Source: Thermodesulfovibrio sp. | Lineage (GTDB): Bacteria > Nitrospirota > Thermodesulfovibrionia > Thermodesulfovibrionales > Thermodesulfovibrionaceae | Length of the DNA: 18,325 nucleotides | NCBI GenBank assembly: GCA_026415995.1 | Contig: JAOAGB010000081.1 | Location: 1-18,325 of the forward strand | Direction of reading: 5' to 3' | In this document: positions 1 through 8,025 of the stretch, piece by piece | Layout of the letters: each line of letters starts with the position of its first letter | How positions within the stretch are numbered: the stretch's first letter is position 1 | Position numbers and translations under genes: made by a program | The notes under the pieces: generated by a model | Told to the model about the DNA's origin: nothing | What the model saw: only the letters and a program-made list of their open reading frames with translations | Databases searched by the model: none

Positions 1-10
1 AAGAAATTTC

Positions 11-889
11 ATGAATGAATTTAAATTTGGATATGTTGCTTTAATTGGAAAACCAAACGTGGGAAAATCTACCCTTCTTAATACAATTTTAGGGGAGAAA
101 GTTTCTATAGTTACTGAAAAACCTCAAACAACTCGTAATAAAATAATGGGAATAAAAAATACTTCTAATGCTCAGATAGTTTTTGTTGATACTCCGGGGA
201 TGCATAGACCAAAGCATAAACTTGGAGAGTTTATGGTGAAACAATGTCATGAGGCAATGGAATTAGTAGATATGATTATTCTTATGGTTGAGCCTGAACC
301 TCCTAAGGAAGCTGATATATTAATTATTGAAAAACTAAGGAAAATAAATAAACCTGTTATTCTTGCAATAAATAAAATAGATACATCAATAAAACAGCAG
401 CTTTTACCGTTGATTGATTTATATAAAGATATTTTCCCATTTAAGGAAATCATACCGATTTCTGCTTTAAAAAATGACGGAGTTGACAGACTCCTTGATA
501 GAATAATTTCTCACTTGCCACAGGGACAAAAACTATATCCAGAGGATATCCTGACAGACATGACAGAGCGATTCATTGTTGCTGAATTTCTAAGAGAAAA
601 AATAATGAAATATACAGAAGATGAAATTCCTTACTCTGTTGCAGTAGATATTGATAAATGGGAAGAAAGCGAGACTCTGCTTAAAATAGAAGCTAATATT
701 TATGTTGAAAGAGAAGGTCAAAAAATTATTATAATAGGTAAAAAAGGAGAAAAACTTAAAAAAATTGCCACGGAAGCGAGGCGTGATATGGAACGACTTT
801 TAGGTATAAAAGTTTTTCTTGAAGTATGGGTAAAGGTAAGAAAAAAATGGAGACAAAAAGACATGTTATTAAAATCATTGGGGTATTAA
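11..889 (+). CDS. era: GTPase Era
   Basis: Ras-like GTPase that binds the 3' end of 16S rRNA and acts in 30S subunit maturation, at the membrane and in the cytoplasm. The 292 residues match the usual length of about 300. G1 P-loop GKPNVGKS is at residues 13-20, the switch I region with QTTRNKI near 39-45, G3 DTPG at 60-63 and G4 NKID at 121-124. The C-terminal KH RNA-binding domain is recognisable by the IIIIGKKGEKLKKI stretch near residue 240. The ATG at 11 gives the standard N-terminus, but only 10 upstream bases are visible, so its ribosome binding site and any upstream partner are cut off. The next gene starts 1 base after its stop, so it is probably the visible head of a + strand operon. 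Identification is secure. Confidence 0.97.
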   Translation: MNEFKFGYVALIGKPNVGKSTLLNTILGEKVSIVTEKPQTTRNKIMGIKNTSNAQIVFVDTPGMHRPKHKLGEFMVKQCHEAMELVDMIILMVEPEPPKEADILIIEKLRKINKPVILAINKIDTSIKQQLLPLIDLYKDIFPFKEIIPISALKNDGVDRLLDRIISHLPQGQKLYPEDILTDMTERFIVAEFLREKIMKYTEDEIPYSVAVDIDKWEESETLLKIEANIYVEREGQKIIIIGKKGEKLKKIATEARRDMERLLGIKVFLEVWVKVRKKWRQKDMLLKSLGY

Positions 890-890
890 A

Positions 891-1343
891 ATGTTGATAG
901 AAATGAAAGTAGAAGGATTGCTTTTTGATCCAAGAAGTGGTATGTATATTCTTTTGCTTCAACAGGTAGATGGCGATGAAACCCTTCCCATATGGATTGG
1001 TAAACCAGAGGCTGATTCTATAGCATTAGCTTTAGGTAAAGTAATAACTCCAAGACCCTTAACTCATGATCTGATTAAAAATATATTAGAAGAGTTAGAA
1101 GTAAAAATAACAAAAATTGTAATTACTGATTTGATTGATAATACTTATTATGCTTTAATATATGCCTTTGACGGAATAAAGGAAAAAACCATTGACTCCC
1201 GTCCTTCCGATGCTGTAGCAATAGCCTTAAGAGTTCAAGCTCCAATATTTGTTGAAGAGGGAATTTTTGAATTAAGAAAAGGTGATGAATTAGAAGAATG
1301 GCTTAAAAATTTAAAGCCTGAAGATTTTGGCAATATTATGTAA
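891..1343 (+). CDS. DUF151 / bifunctional nuclease family protein
   Basis: A 150-residue protein of the bifunctional nuclease (BFN, DUF151) family. Members occur in plants, mycobacteria, Thermotoga and many other bacteria; in some, DNase and RNase activity has been reported, but the bacterial role is mostly unknown. Family hallmarks are seen: an N-terminal stretch with LPIWIGKPEADSIALAL (about residues 31-47), the RPLTHDL motif (about 55-61) and the SRPSDAVAIALR motif near residue 105. An acidic tail follows. It starts 1 base after era stops and is followed directly by recO, so it sits in a translation/repair operon. The start is the first ATG after era, with a weak purine stretch (GGGG) 9 bases upstream. 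The family call is confident; the activity is not established by sequence. Confidence 0.9.
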   Translation: MLIEMKVEGLLFDPRSGMYILLLQQVDGDETLPIWIGKPEADSIALALGKVITPRPLTHDLIKNILEELEVKITKIVITDLIDNTYYALIYAFDGIKEKTIDSRPSDAVAIALRVQAPIFVEEGIFELRKGDELEEWLKNLKPEDFGNIM

Positions 1344-1347
1344 TTTG

Positions 1348-2073
1348 ATGATATATTCCTCTGAAGCTATTGTTCTTGAAAATAAAGACTACGGCGAAGC
1401 AGATTTAATAGTAACCTATTTAACAAAAGAATTCGGTATTTTAGACCTTTTTGCTAAAAGCCCAAGAAAAATTAGAAGTAAATTTGGAAGTTCTCTTGAA
1501 CCTTTAACTTACTCTAAGATTTCTTTTATCGGTAGAGAAGACAAACTTCAAAAAATCATACAGTCGGATATTGTATATCCTTTCCACAAAATAAGGGAGA
1601 GTTATAAAATTTTTTTAAAGCTATCTGAAATAATAAGATGGATTATTCAATTTTCTCCCAAGAAAGAGAAAAATCCAGAATTATTTAATCTGATGCTTAC
1701 TGTTTTGAAAGAGATTGAAAATAGTAATAAGCATGAAAATTATATACTTTTTTTTAAAATTAGAATTTTAAGTATATTGGGTTATCTGCCAGATATTAGA
1801 TATTGTGGAGGTTGTGGAAAAATTTTGAATGGAGATCATTACTACCTAAAAGGTTTTATTTTTTGTAGTAATTGTCTATCAAAACAAGGTATTGAAGATA
1901 GAGGTGATAAAATATTAGACCAATATATAATTCCAAAAGGCGTCATGAATTTTTTAAATTCTTTCTTAAAATGGCAGCTTATACATTTAGAAAGAGTTAA
2001 AATTAACGAAAAATTGATGAATCAGGTGGAAAGTTTCATAAAAAAGCATATCTCTCTTACTGTTAAATTATGA
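1348..2073 (+). CDS. recO: DNA repair protein RecO
   Basis: RecO helps RecR load RecA onto SSB-coated single-stranded DNA in the RecFOR recombination pathway. The N-terminal OB fold is visible (SEAIVLENKDYGEADLIV then GILDLFAKSPRKIRSKFG, about residues 5-50), followed by a helical domain and a four-cysteine zinc site, CxxC at 153/156 and CxxC at 173/176. I take the ATG at 1348, giving 241 residues and a normal RecO N-terminus. An in-frame TTG at 1327 would add seven residues (about MAILCNL) that overlap the end of the previous gene and match nothing in the family. The start lies 4 bases after the upstream stop, which suggests translational coupling. Identification is strong despite the low sequence conservation typical of RecO. 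Confidence 0.92.
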   Translation: MIYSSEAIVLENKDYGEADLIVTYLTKEFGILDLFAKSPRKIRSKFGSSLEPLTYSKISFIGREDKLQKIIQSDIVYPFHKIRESYKIFLKLSEIIRWIIQFSPKKEKNPELFNLMLTVLKEIENSNKHENYILFFKIRILSILGYLPDIRYCGGCGKILNGDHYYLKGFIFCSNCLSKQGIEDRGDKILDQYIIPKGVMNFLNSFLKWQLIHLERVKINEKLMNQVESFIKKHISLTVKL

Positions 2074-2076
2074 TAT

Positions 2077-2082
2077 TATAAT
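2077..2082 (+). promoter_or_regulatory. possible -10 box before the small Cys4 gene
   Basis: A perfect TATAAT lies just after the recO stop, 31 bases before the next start codon. The expected -35 window (2054-2059, CTCTTA) fits poorly, so this may be chance in AT-rich DNA or an internal promoter for the 2114-4029 part of the operon. Confidence 0.3.
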
Positions 2083-2113
2083 AAAAAGAGAAAGATATTT
2101 AGCGGAGGAATAA

Positions 2114-2281
2114 ATGAAAGAACAAAAGCCAATGTGCGTAATATGTGCATGGAAAGCAACCTGTCAAAAACAGTTTTCATTAAAAGCAGGACAAAAATGT
2201 CCAGATTTTGTAAAAGATGTTACAGTAAAGATTGAGGAGGAAGAAGAAAAAGAGGAGATAGACAAAAGGGATAAACAATAA
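2114..2281 (+). CDS. small four-cysteine protein (55 aa), hypothetical
   Basis: A short gene of 55 codons with an excellent GGAGG Shine-Dalgarno at 2104-2108, 5 bases before the ATG. The product begins MKEQKPMCVICAW and has four cysteines at residues 8, 11, 17 and 29 (CxxC-x5-C-x11-C), then CPDFVKDV, and ends in a strongly acidic/basic tail (about residues 41-55, mostly E, K and D). There is no signal peptide or membrane segment. The cysteine spacing suggests a small metal (zinc or Fe-S) site. I believe similar small proteins with a CxxCAW...CPDF pattern occur in Nitrospirota and Desulfobacterota genomes, but this is from memory and has no assigned function. It lies between recO and the MarC gene, whose start is 14 bases downstream. 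A real gene is very likely; its role is unknown. Confidence 0.8.
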   Translation: MKEQKPMCVICAWKATCQKQFSLKAGQKCPDFVKDVTVKIEEEEEKEEIDKRDKQ

Positions 2282-2295
2282 CTGTATCTTTAAAA

Positions 2296-2886
2296 ATGGA
2301 ATTTTTTAACATTTTTTTATTAACCTTTATTCCTCTTTTTGTTGCCATTGATGCACCAGGTATTTTACCTATTTATATCTCCTTAGTAGAGGGAATACCT
2401 AATAATGAAAAGAAAAAAATTGCCAGACAATCAGTCATTACTGCTTTTTTTGTAGCTCTTTCATTTCTATTCCTCGGAAATATATTTTTCTCAATTCTCG
2501 GAATAGCCTTAGAGGATTTTATGATAGCAGGTGGGATTCTTCTATTAATTTTATCCATTTCTGAGATTTTAAGAGTAAAGGAAAAGGAATTTACTCTAAC
2601 TGAGACATTAGGTGTCGTGCCGATAGGAACACCTTTGTTAGCAGGACCAGCAACTCTAACTACTTTGATTATTCTTGCAGGAACTTATAGTTATGCAATG
2701 GTTATATTTTCTTTATTTTTAAACCTTTTAATTGCCTGGATAATGCTTGAAAAGGCTCAAAATTTAGTAAAAATTTTTGGTATTCATGGTATAAAGGCTT
2801 TTGCAAAGGTTATGGCTTTACTTTTAAGTGCCATAGCCATAAGCTTAATTAAGAGAGGATTGGTAAAAATTTTAAATTTGGGATAA
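2296..2886 (+). CDS. MarC family integral membrane protein
   Basis: A 196-residue polytopic inner-membrane protein of the MarC/UPF0056 family, whose members have six predicted membrane helices and no proven transport substrate. The characteristic opening FLLTFIPLFVAIDAPGILPIYISL (about residues 7-30) and the central VVPIGTPLLAGPATLTTLI (about residues 106-124) are family signatures. Further hydrophobic helices fill the rest of the chain. Despite the historical name, the family is not linked to multiple antibiotic resistance. No clear Shine-Dalgarno precedes the ATG, so translation may be coupled to the small gene 14 bases upstream. Family assignment is confident; function is unknown. Confidence 0.9.
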   Translation: MEFFNIFLLTFIPLFVAIDAPGILPIYISLVEGIPNNEKKKIARQSVITAFFVALSFLFLGNIFFSILGIALEDFMIAGGILLLILSISEILRVKEKEFTLTETLGVVPIGTPLLAGPATLTTLIILAGTYSYAMVIFSLFLNLLIAWIMLEKAQNLVKIFGIHGIKAFAKVMALLLSAIAISLIKRGLVKILNLG

Positions 2887-2890
2887 TCTT

Positions 2891-3403
2891 ATGACAGGAT
2901 TAATACATATATATACAGGCGAAGGTAAAGGAAAAACAACTGCAGCAGTAGGTTTAACAATTAGAGCAATAGGAAACGGATTCAAAGTCCTATTTGTTCA
3001 ATTCATTAAGGAAAATTTTAGTGGTGAAATCTCTATTTTAAGTAAATTTCCAGAATTAATAGATATTTATAAATGCGGCACAGGATTTGTATATGAAGAA
3101 AAAAAGATAAATCAAAGAGAAAAAATAAAAAGTTGCATTGAAGAATTAAAGATTAAAATCAAAGCTAAAAAATATGACATGATAGTTTTTGATGAGTTGG
3201 CAGTAGCAATAAACTTAGGCTTAATATCAAAAGATGATACAGAAAATTTTCTTTCTCTCATCAACAAAAACACGGAGATTATCATTACAGGAAGAGGTGC
3301 ACCGCAATGGCTTATTGACAAGGCAGATTTAGTAACAGAAATGAAAAACGTCAAACATTACTTTGAAAAAGGAATTTCAGCACGAAAGGGGATAGAGTAC
3401 TGA
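2891..3403 (+). CDS. corrinoid adenosyltransferase, CobA/CobO/BtuR type
   Basis: Transfers the 5'-deoxyadenosyl group of ATP to cob(I)alamin or a cobinamide precursor, making adenosylcobalamin in the cytoplasm. The 170-residue chain has the CobA-type P-loop GEGKGKTT at residues 10-17, the YDMIVFDEL Walker-B-like segment near residue 95, and the hallmark C-terminal block TGRGAPQWLIDKADLVTEM followed by VKHYFEKGISARKGIEY. Length is normal for the shorter BtuR-type members. It starts 4 bases after the MarC-family gene, and its TGA shares one base with the next ATG (TGATG). It matters here because a protein with an adenosylcobalamin-sensor signature is encoded at 9144-10181. Whether it serves de novo synthesis or salvage cannot be told without the rest of the genome. 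Confidence 0.93.
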   Translation: MTGLIHIYTGEGKGKTTAAVGLTIRAIGNGFKVLFVQFIKENFSGEISILSKFPELIDIYKCGTGFVYEEKKINQREKIKSCIEELKIKIKAKKYDMIVFDELAVAINLGLISKDDTENFLSLINKNTEIIITGRGAPQWLIDKADLVTEMKNVKHYFEKGISARKGIEY

Positions 3404-4029
3404 TGAAACCTTATACTGTAGTGTATCTATTAAGACATGGTGAGACAGATGGTCCTAAAAGGGTCTATAAGGGACATATTGATATACCTTTAAGTAAAAA
3501 CGGGATAAAACAGGTAGAAAAGGTTTCAGAGAAATTAAGGGAATTCCAAAAAAAATATGAACTTCATAAAAAAATAATCCTTTCCTCACCGCTTCAAAGG
3601 GCATTGAAAACAGCAGAGATACTAAGTAAATCCTTAGAGATTGAATTGAAAGTGTTTGATGCACTAAAAGAAAGAAGCTTTGGCAGATGGGAAGGTATGG
3701 CAATAGATGACATAATCTCCGCCTATCCTGAAGATTTTGAAAGATGGAGACAAAACCCTGCAAAATTTTCTCCTCCAGAAGGTGAAAGCACCATAGATGT
3801 AAGCGAGAGAGCTAAAAAGGCAATAGAAGAGATAATTAGAAGATATAAAGGCTATCAGGTATTCATAACAGCTCATGGTGGTATAAATAGGGTTATATTA
3901 TGTAATATTCTTAATATCCCATTAGAGAATATCTTTAGAATTGAACAGGATTTTGCATGCCTAAACATCATAGAATTCTATGATAGTTATCCTTTAATAA
4001 GGCTTATAAATGGCGTTTTCTGGAAATGA
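3403..4029 (+). CDS. histidine phosphatase family protein (CobC-like candidate)
   Basis: A 208-residue member of the phosphoglycerate mutase-like histidine phosphatase superfamily. The catalytic RHG motif is at residues 11-13 with the phosphorylated His12. Arg66 in SSPLQRA, the acid/base region FGRWEG (94-99) and the second catalytic His158 in AHGG are all present. Broad-specificity phosphatases, cofactor-independent mutases and alpha-ribazole-5'-phosphate phosphatase (CobC) look alike in this family. The direct TGATG coupling to a corrinoid adenosyltransferase makes a CobC role in nucleotide-loop assembly attractive, but that is inference from context. Its stop overlaps the lpxK start (ATGA). 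Confidence 0.88.
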   Translation: MKPYTVVYLLRHGETDGPKRVYKGHIDIPLSKNGIKQVEKVSEKLREFQKKYELHKKIILSSPLQRALKTAEILSKSLEIELKVFDALKERSFGRWEGMAIDDIISAYPEDFERWRQNPAKFSPPEGESTIDVSERAKKAIEEIIRRYKGYQVFITAHGGINRVILCNILNIPLENIFRIEQDFACLNIIEFYDSYPLIRLINGVFWK

Positions 4030-5003
4030 ACCTTCTTGAAAAAATATATCTATTTTTTTATCATCGAAAAAAGAAAATGTTTCTTTCAAGTCAGAAAAAA
4101 CTTCCTTTACCTGTGGTAAGTATTGGAAATCTTACGTTAGGCGGAACAGGCAAAACACCTTTTACAATAGAACTTGCAAAGGAAGCTCTATCAAGAGGTC
4201 TTCATCCCATAATTCTTACAAGAGGATATAAAGGCAAGTTAAAGGGCCCTCTGATGGTTACACCTGAAGATAAACCAGAAGATGTGGGTGATGAACCTCT
4301 TATGATGGCTTTAGAGGGCTTAAAGGTTTTTAAAGGAATAAATCGTTATGAGGCAGGTCTATTTGCAATAGAAAAATTAGGAATAAGTGATAAAGATAAA
4401 GTTTTCTTCATTCTGGATGATGGCTTTCAACATTGGAGGCTTCATAGAAACTTAAATATTCTTTTGATTGATGGTATTAAAGGATTTGGAAACTATCATC
4501 TTCTACCAGTAGGTTCATTAAGATCACCATTAGAGGAAGTTAATTCAGCAGATATGGTTTTTATAACAAAAAAGGAAAATACAAAAATAAAAGAGGAAGC
4601 GATGAAATTAGGAGCAAAAGTAATATATTATGCTCCTATAAAAATTTTAGGATTAAAAAATGAAAATGGAGAATTAATAAATGCTCATGGAAAGACAGCA
4701 TTTGCCTTTGCAGGAATCGGTAATTTTGAGAGCTTTCTTGAAAGTTTAACAGAATTTAATATTAAAGTAACAGATTATAAAAATTTCATAGACCACAAGT
4801 CTTATTCTGAAAAAATAATTAAAAATCTTCTAAAAAAGGCAAAAAACTCTGATATTTTAATAACCACAAAAAAAGATTTTATAAAATTAAGGGATTATAT
4901 TGATATTTTCAATGGAAAAATCATTTATCTTGACATTTCTCTTTTAATCGGTAAAGAAGCAATTGAAGATATTTTTCAGAGAATAGAAAAGGCTTATAAT
5001 TAA
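4026..5003 (+). CDS. lpxK: tetraacyldisaccharide 4'-kinase LpxK
   Basis: Phosphorylates the 4' position of tetraacyldisaccharide 1-phosphate, the sixth step of lipid A synthesis, on the cytoplasmic face of the inner membrane. The 325-residue chain has a P-loop GGTGKT at 39-44, the RGYKG motif at 66-70, VGDEP at 87-91 and the family-defining DDGFQH at 131-136. The N-terminal amphipathic helix (about residues 1-25, LLEKIYLFFYHRKKKMF) fits membrane association. It overlaps the preceding gene by 4 bases (ATGA). It shows that the organism makes lipid A and so has an LPS outer membrane. Its 3' end overlaps the convergent SDR gene by 4 bases. Confidence 0.96.
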   Translation: MNLLEKIYLFFYHRKKKMFLSSQKKLPLPVVSIGNLTLGGTGKTPFTIELAKEALSRGLHPIILTRGYKGKLKGPLMVTPEDKPEDVGDEPLMMALEGLKVFKGINRYEAGLFAIEKLGISDKDKVFFILDDGFQHWRLHRNLNILLIDGIKGFGNYHLLPVGSLRSPLEEVNSADMVFITKKENTKIKEEAMKLGAKVIYYAPIKILGLKNENGELINAHGKTAFAFAGIGNFESFLESLTEFNIKVTDYKNFIDHKSYSEKIIKNLLKKAKNSDILITTKKDFIKLRDYIDIFNGKIIYLDISLLIGKEAIEDIFQRIEKAYN

Positions 5004-6433
5004 TAATTGTCTTTTGATGCCTCTTCCACTATTTTATTCAACATCATCTTAAAAATAATTTTATGAAATGGCAACATCATATGCCAGTATATTCTTCCAC
5101 CTAATCCTTTAGGATAAAAATAGGCAGTTTGAGTAAAAAGCGATTCAGCTATCAAAAACTCAAGCCATGCCTTACCGGGTAATTTCATCTGTGCTTCAAG
5201 AAGAAGTCGCTGACCCTCTGCAATATCAATTACCTTCCAAAAATCAATTACATCACCAATTCTTAGCCCATGTGAGGTTCTTCTACCTCTATTAAGTCCG
5301 TATCCACCTAAAAGTTTATCAATCAATCCCCTTATTCCCCATAGGAAATTTAAGGCATACCAGCCCCTTTGTCCTCCTAAATTTTTGCATATTTCAAATA
5401 TATTTTTTGCCACCTTTGGCTCAATCTTTTTAGCGTATCTGTCAACATAAACAGCCTTTGATATTTCAGGTATCTGTGGAACATCGCATATAAATCCCTT
5501 GGAACTGTCACACCAGCGACTAATTACCTGATTTTTTTCAATTTCCTCAAGGGCTTGCCTAATTGCCTTTTTAAAAGGTGTTACTCTTATATTAGGAAAG
5601 TATTTTTCTGCATTATCATTATTTTTAACTGTCTTTGACTTTAATCCTAATACAAGTTCCCTTGCCAGTTCAAAATTTACAGGAGTAAAAAGTATAAGCC
5701 AATAAGAAGAAAGTTTTGGAGTAAGCACAGGAACATTTATAATTACTCTTTTCAATCCTAAAACCTCTGCTGTTTCAAGCATCATCTCTTTAAAGGTCAT
5801 GGGCTGCATTCCGATATCAATCTTCCCATGAATTGTTGTATTTGATAAAATTGCAGATTTAAGATATTTAATCACATCATCTATGAATATGGGACATGTA
5901 GGAGTATTAACCCAACGGGGAGTAATCATGATCGGAAGTTTTTCAACGAGATTTCTCAATATCTCAAAGCTTGCGCTTCCAGAACCAATGATTACACCAG
6001 CCCTAAACCATGCTGCCTTTACTTTATCCGGCTTTGAACTTAAAATCTCACCTGTTATGTATCTACTTCTTAAATGGGGGCTTGCATCTTTTAACTCTCC
6101 AAGTCCGCCAAGATATATAATCTGTTTTACCCCTGCTTTTTCGCAGGATTCTATGAAATTTTTTGCACTTATCCTTTCCTTTTCTTCATAGTCTTTACTC
6201 TTTCCCATCATGTGTATAAGATATACTGCCACATCCACTTCTTTAAGAGAATTTTCAAGAACTCCAAGATTGAAAGTATCTCCCTCATAAATTTCTGTTC
6301 TTTCAATGATTGAGTATTCAAGCTTATTTTTATTTCTTACAAGAAGCCTTAGATTAATATTTTCATTAATAAGACTAAATACAAGCCTTCTTCCAACAAA
6401 ACCTGTAGCACCAGTAATTAGAACCCTTTTCAT
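5000..6433 (-). CDS. SDR/NmrA-type NAD(P)-binding oxidoreductase with DUF2867 C-terminal domain
   Basis: A 477-residue two-domain protein. The N-terminal Rossmann fold of the atypical short-chain dehydrogenase (NmrA/YbjT-like) group shows GATGFVG at residues 8-14 and an acidic/Arg-rich stretch after the second strand (LLVRNKNKLE), then YLIHMMG and IIYLGGLG. From about residue 325 the chain is a DUF2867-type domain, recognisable by GWYALNFLWGIRGLIDKLLGG, GDVIDFWKVIDI and the end segment QTAYFYPKGLGGRIYWHMMLPFH. The substrate is unknown; related proteins are annotated as quinone, sugar or lipid oxidoreductases. It is the last gene of the cupin/B12-sensor/ABC operon, overlapping the adaptor gene by 4 bases (ATGA), so it may make or modify the exported compound. 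Family identity is strong; the reaction is not known. Confidence 0.9.
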   Translation of the reverse strand: MKRVLITGATGFVGRRLVFSLINENINLRLLVRNKNKLEYSIIERTEIYEGDTFNLGVLENSLKEVDVAVYLIHMMGKSKDYEEKERISAKNFIESCEKAGVKQIIYLGGLGELKDASPHLRSRYITGEILSSKPDKVKAAWFRAGVIIGSGSASFEILRNLVEKLPIMITPRWVNTPTCPIFIDDVIKYLKSAILSNTTIHGKIDIGMQPMTFKEMMLETAEVLGLKRVIINVPVLTPKLSSYWLILFTPVNFELARELVLGLKSKTVKNNDNAEKYFPNIRVTPFKKAIRQALEEIEKNQVISRWCDSSKGFICDVPQIPEISKAVYVDRYAKKIEPKVAKNIFEICKNLGGQRGWYALNFLWGIRGLIDKLLGGYGLNRGRRTSHGLRIGDVIDFWKVIDIAEGQRLLLEAQMKLPGKAWLEFLIAESLFTQTAYFYPKGLGGRIYWHMMLPFHKIIFKMMLNKIVEEASKDNY

Positions 6434-7311
6434 TGAGATTCTCTAATCCTTTCACATAATACTAACTTACCTATTTTTATTTGTTGAGCCTTCTCAAATT
6501 CAACTATTGCCTGAACATACTTTGTATCAATTCTCTCAAGAGCATCTTCAGTTCTAAAGTCTCTTGAACCGACATATTCTGATATATAGATAACCTTAGC
6601 TTTCCCAATCTCTCTATTTGTCTCAGCATCTTTAATGATAAATTTATCACCAATCTTTATTTTGTCAATCCAGAAACTCTCAATAAAAAGCCTTACCTGT
6701 TTTTGAGGTTTACCAATTATGATTCTTTCATAGTTCTCTGGAGTAAGAAGTTCACCCAATCTCACATCAAACTTATATATGACTCCATCGACTGGAGAGC
6801 GAAGTATTAGAGTTTCTAACTCCTTTTTTCTGAGTTTAGCCTCTTGTCTTGCCACTTCAATTTGCTGTTCAATTAATTTTGCTTCAAGTTTTTTCTGCGT
6901 AACATTAAACTCTGGGATAATTTCCTCCCTAAGAAGTTCATTTTTTCTTCTAAGCTCATCCAGGACCAGATCAAGCTTTCTTTCAAATTCGGCAACTTTT
7001 GACACGGCTAAATAATAAGCCTGCCTTTCCACTTCAGAGTCAAGCTTAAGAAGAACATCTCCTTTTTTTATATTCTGGCCTTCATTAACATATATTTTGA
7101 CAACTCTTCTTGCCTGCTGAGGTCCGATAAAAACTTCTCTTCCTAATGGTTCAACTCTGCCATAGACTCTTGCTGGTGAATCTTCTATATTTGGAGCTTT
7201 CCCCTTTTCGTATGGTGCTGATGCTTTCTTCAGAGAGTTGACAATAAATATAGAACCTAACATGATTATGAAAATTAAGAGTATAACAAAAGGAGCTTTA
7301 TGTTTTTTCAT
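6430..7311 (-). CDS. HlyD/DevB-type periplasmic adaptor protein
   Basis: Membrane fusion protein of an ABC exporter that links an inner-membrane permease to an outer-membrane channel. In its 293 residues, one N-terminal membrane anchor spans about residues 7-26, a first biotinyl-lipoyl half motif lies near 68-92 (VYVNEGQNIKKGDVLLKLD-like), and a hairpin of charged heptads rich in K, E and L runs from about 93 to 168. The second lipoyl half (RSPVDGVIYKFDVRLGELL) follows near 171-189, then a beta-barrel domain. It sits 15 bases after the ATPase gene and overlaps the SDR gene. The order permease, ATPase, adaptor resembles a DevBCA- or MacAB-like tripartite exporter. No TolC-like outer-membrane gene is in the window, so the channel must be encoded elsewhere. 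Confidence 0.9.
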   Translation of the reverse strand: MKKHKAPFVILLIFIIMLGSIFIVNSLKKASAPYEKGKAPNIEDSPARVYGRVEPLGREVFIGPQQARRVVKIYVNEGQNIKKGDVLLKLDSEVERQAYYLAVSKVAEFERKLDLVLDELRRKNELLREEIIPEFNVTQKKLEAKLIEQQIEVARQEAKLRKKELETLILRSPVDGVIYKFDVRLGELLTPENYERIIIGKPQKQVRLFIESFWIDKIKIGDKFIIKDAETNREIGKAKVIYISEYVGSRDFRTEDALERIDTKYVQAIVEFEKAQQIKIGKLVLCERIRESQ

Positions 7312-7326
7312 GACTTTCCTTCCTTA

Positions 7327-8022
7327 TTATGTATAATGTTCTCTTGTATCTGAAACAATCTGACCATTTTCTATTTTAATTAAACGATCAGCAAATGGAA
7401 AGACTCTTGAATCATGGGATACGACTATAACAATTTTTCTTTCCTCAATAGCTGTTCTTTTCAATATTCTCATAACTGTAATTCCATTCTCTGCGTCTAA
7501 GGAAGCAGTAGGTTCATCACAAAGAAGTATTAAAGGATCTTTTACTAAAGCTCTTGCAATTGATACTCTCTGCTTCATACCACCTGAAAGAGAGAGAGGT
7601 TGCATATTTATAGCTTCCTTTAGCCCTAATTTTTCAAGAATCTGGTAAGCTCTATTTTTCTGATCATTCCTTATCTTTTTCCCCTGTACTGCAAAGGCAA
7701 TTAAAACATTATCAAGAACAGTCAAACCATCAATTAACATATGTTGTTGAAAGATAAATCCATAATTTTTGAATCTCAAATCTGCTGCTTGATTATCACT
7801 GATATTTGTAATGTCTCTTTCATTAAGATAGACTGCACCTTCTGTAGGTTTTAAGACCAAACCCATTATCGAAAGAAGTGTGGTTTTACCACTTCCTGAG
7901 GGACCAGAAAGTACTACTAATTCACCGGGATAGAAGGTTAAATTGGTTTGATAGAGCACTCTTCTGAGATTTCTTCCATCATAGAAATCTTTTGCTATGT
8001 TCTTAAGTCTAAGGTTACTCAT
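7327..8022 (-). CDS. ABC transporter ATP-binding protein, MacB/LolD/DevA class
   Basis: A 231-residue nucleotide-binding subunit that drives the adjacent FtsX-type permease. Walker A GPSGSGKT is at 40-47, the Q-loop Gln at 92 (FIFQQH), the signature LSGGM at 145-149, Walker B LILLCDE at 164-170, the D-loop SLD at 174-176 and the switch His at 203 (VVSHDSR). The overall pattern is of the MacB/LolD/DevA type, which couple to permeases with few membrane helices and act on envelope substrates (lipids, glycolipids, peptides). The signature has Met where LSGGQ has Gln, a tolerated variation. It begins 3 bases after the permease stop; no strong Shine-Dalgarno is visible, consistent with coupling. 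Confidence 0.94.
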   Translation of the reverse strand: MSNLRLKNIAKDFYDGRNLRRVLYQTNLTFYPGELVVLSGPSGSGKTTLLSIMGLVLKPTEGAVYLNERDITNISDNQAADLRFKNYGFIFQQHMLIDGLTVLDNVLIAFAVQGKKIRNDQKNRAYQILEKLGLKEAINMQPLSLSGGMKQRVSIARALVKDPLILLCDEPTASLDAENGITVMRILKRTAIEERKIVIVVSHDSRVFPFADRLIKIENGQIVSDTREHYT

Positions 8023-8025
8023 AGG

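Noticed and set aside
1327..1347. TTG start that would lengthen RecO by seven residues
   Set aside because: The extra residues lie inside the preceding gene and match nothing in RecO; the ATG at 1348 gives the normal N-terminus.
3455..3763. A 102-codon - strand frame within the histidine phosphatase gene
   Set aside because: It is antisense to a phosphatase with all catalytic residues in place and has no family features.
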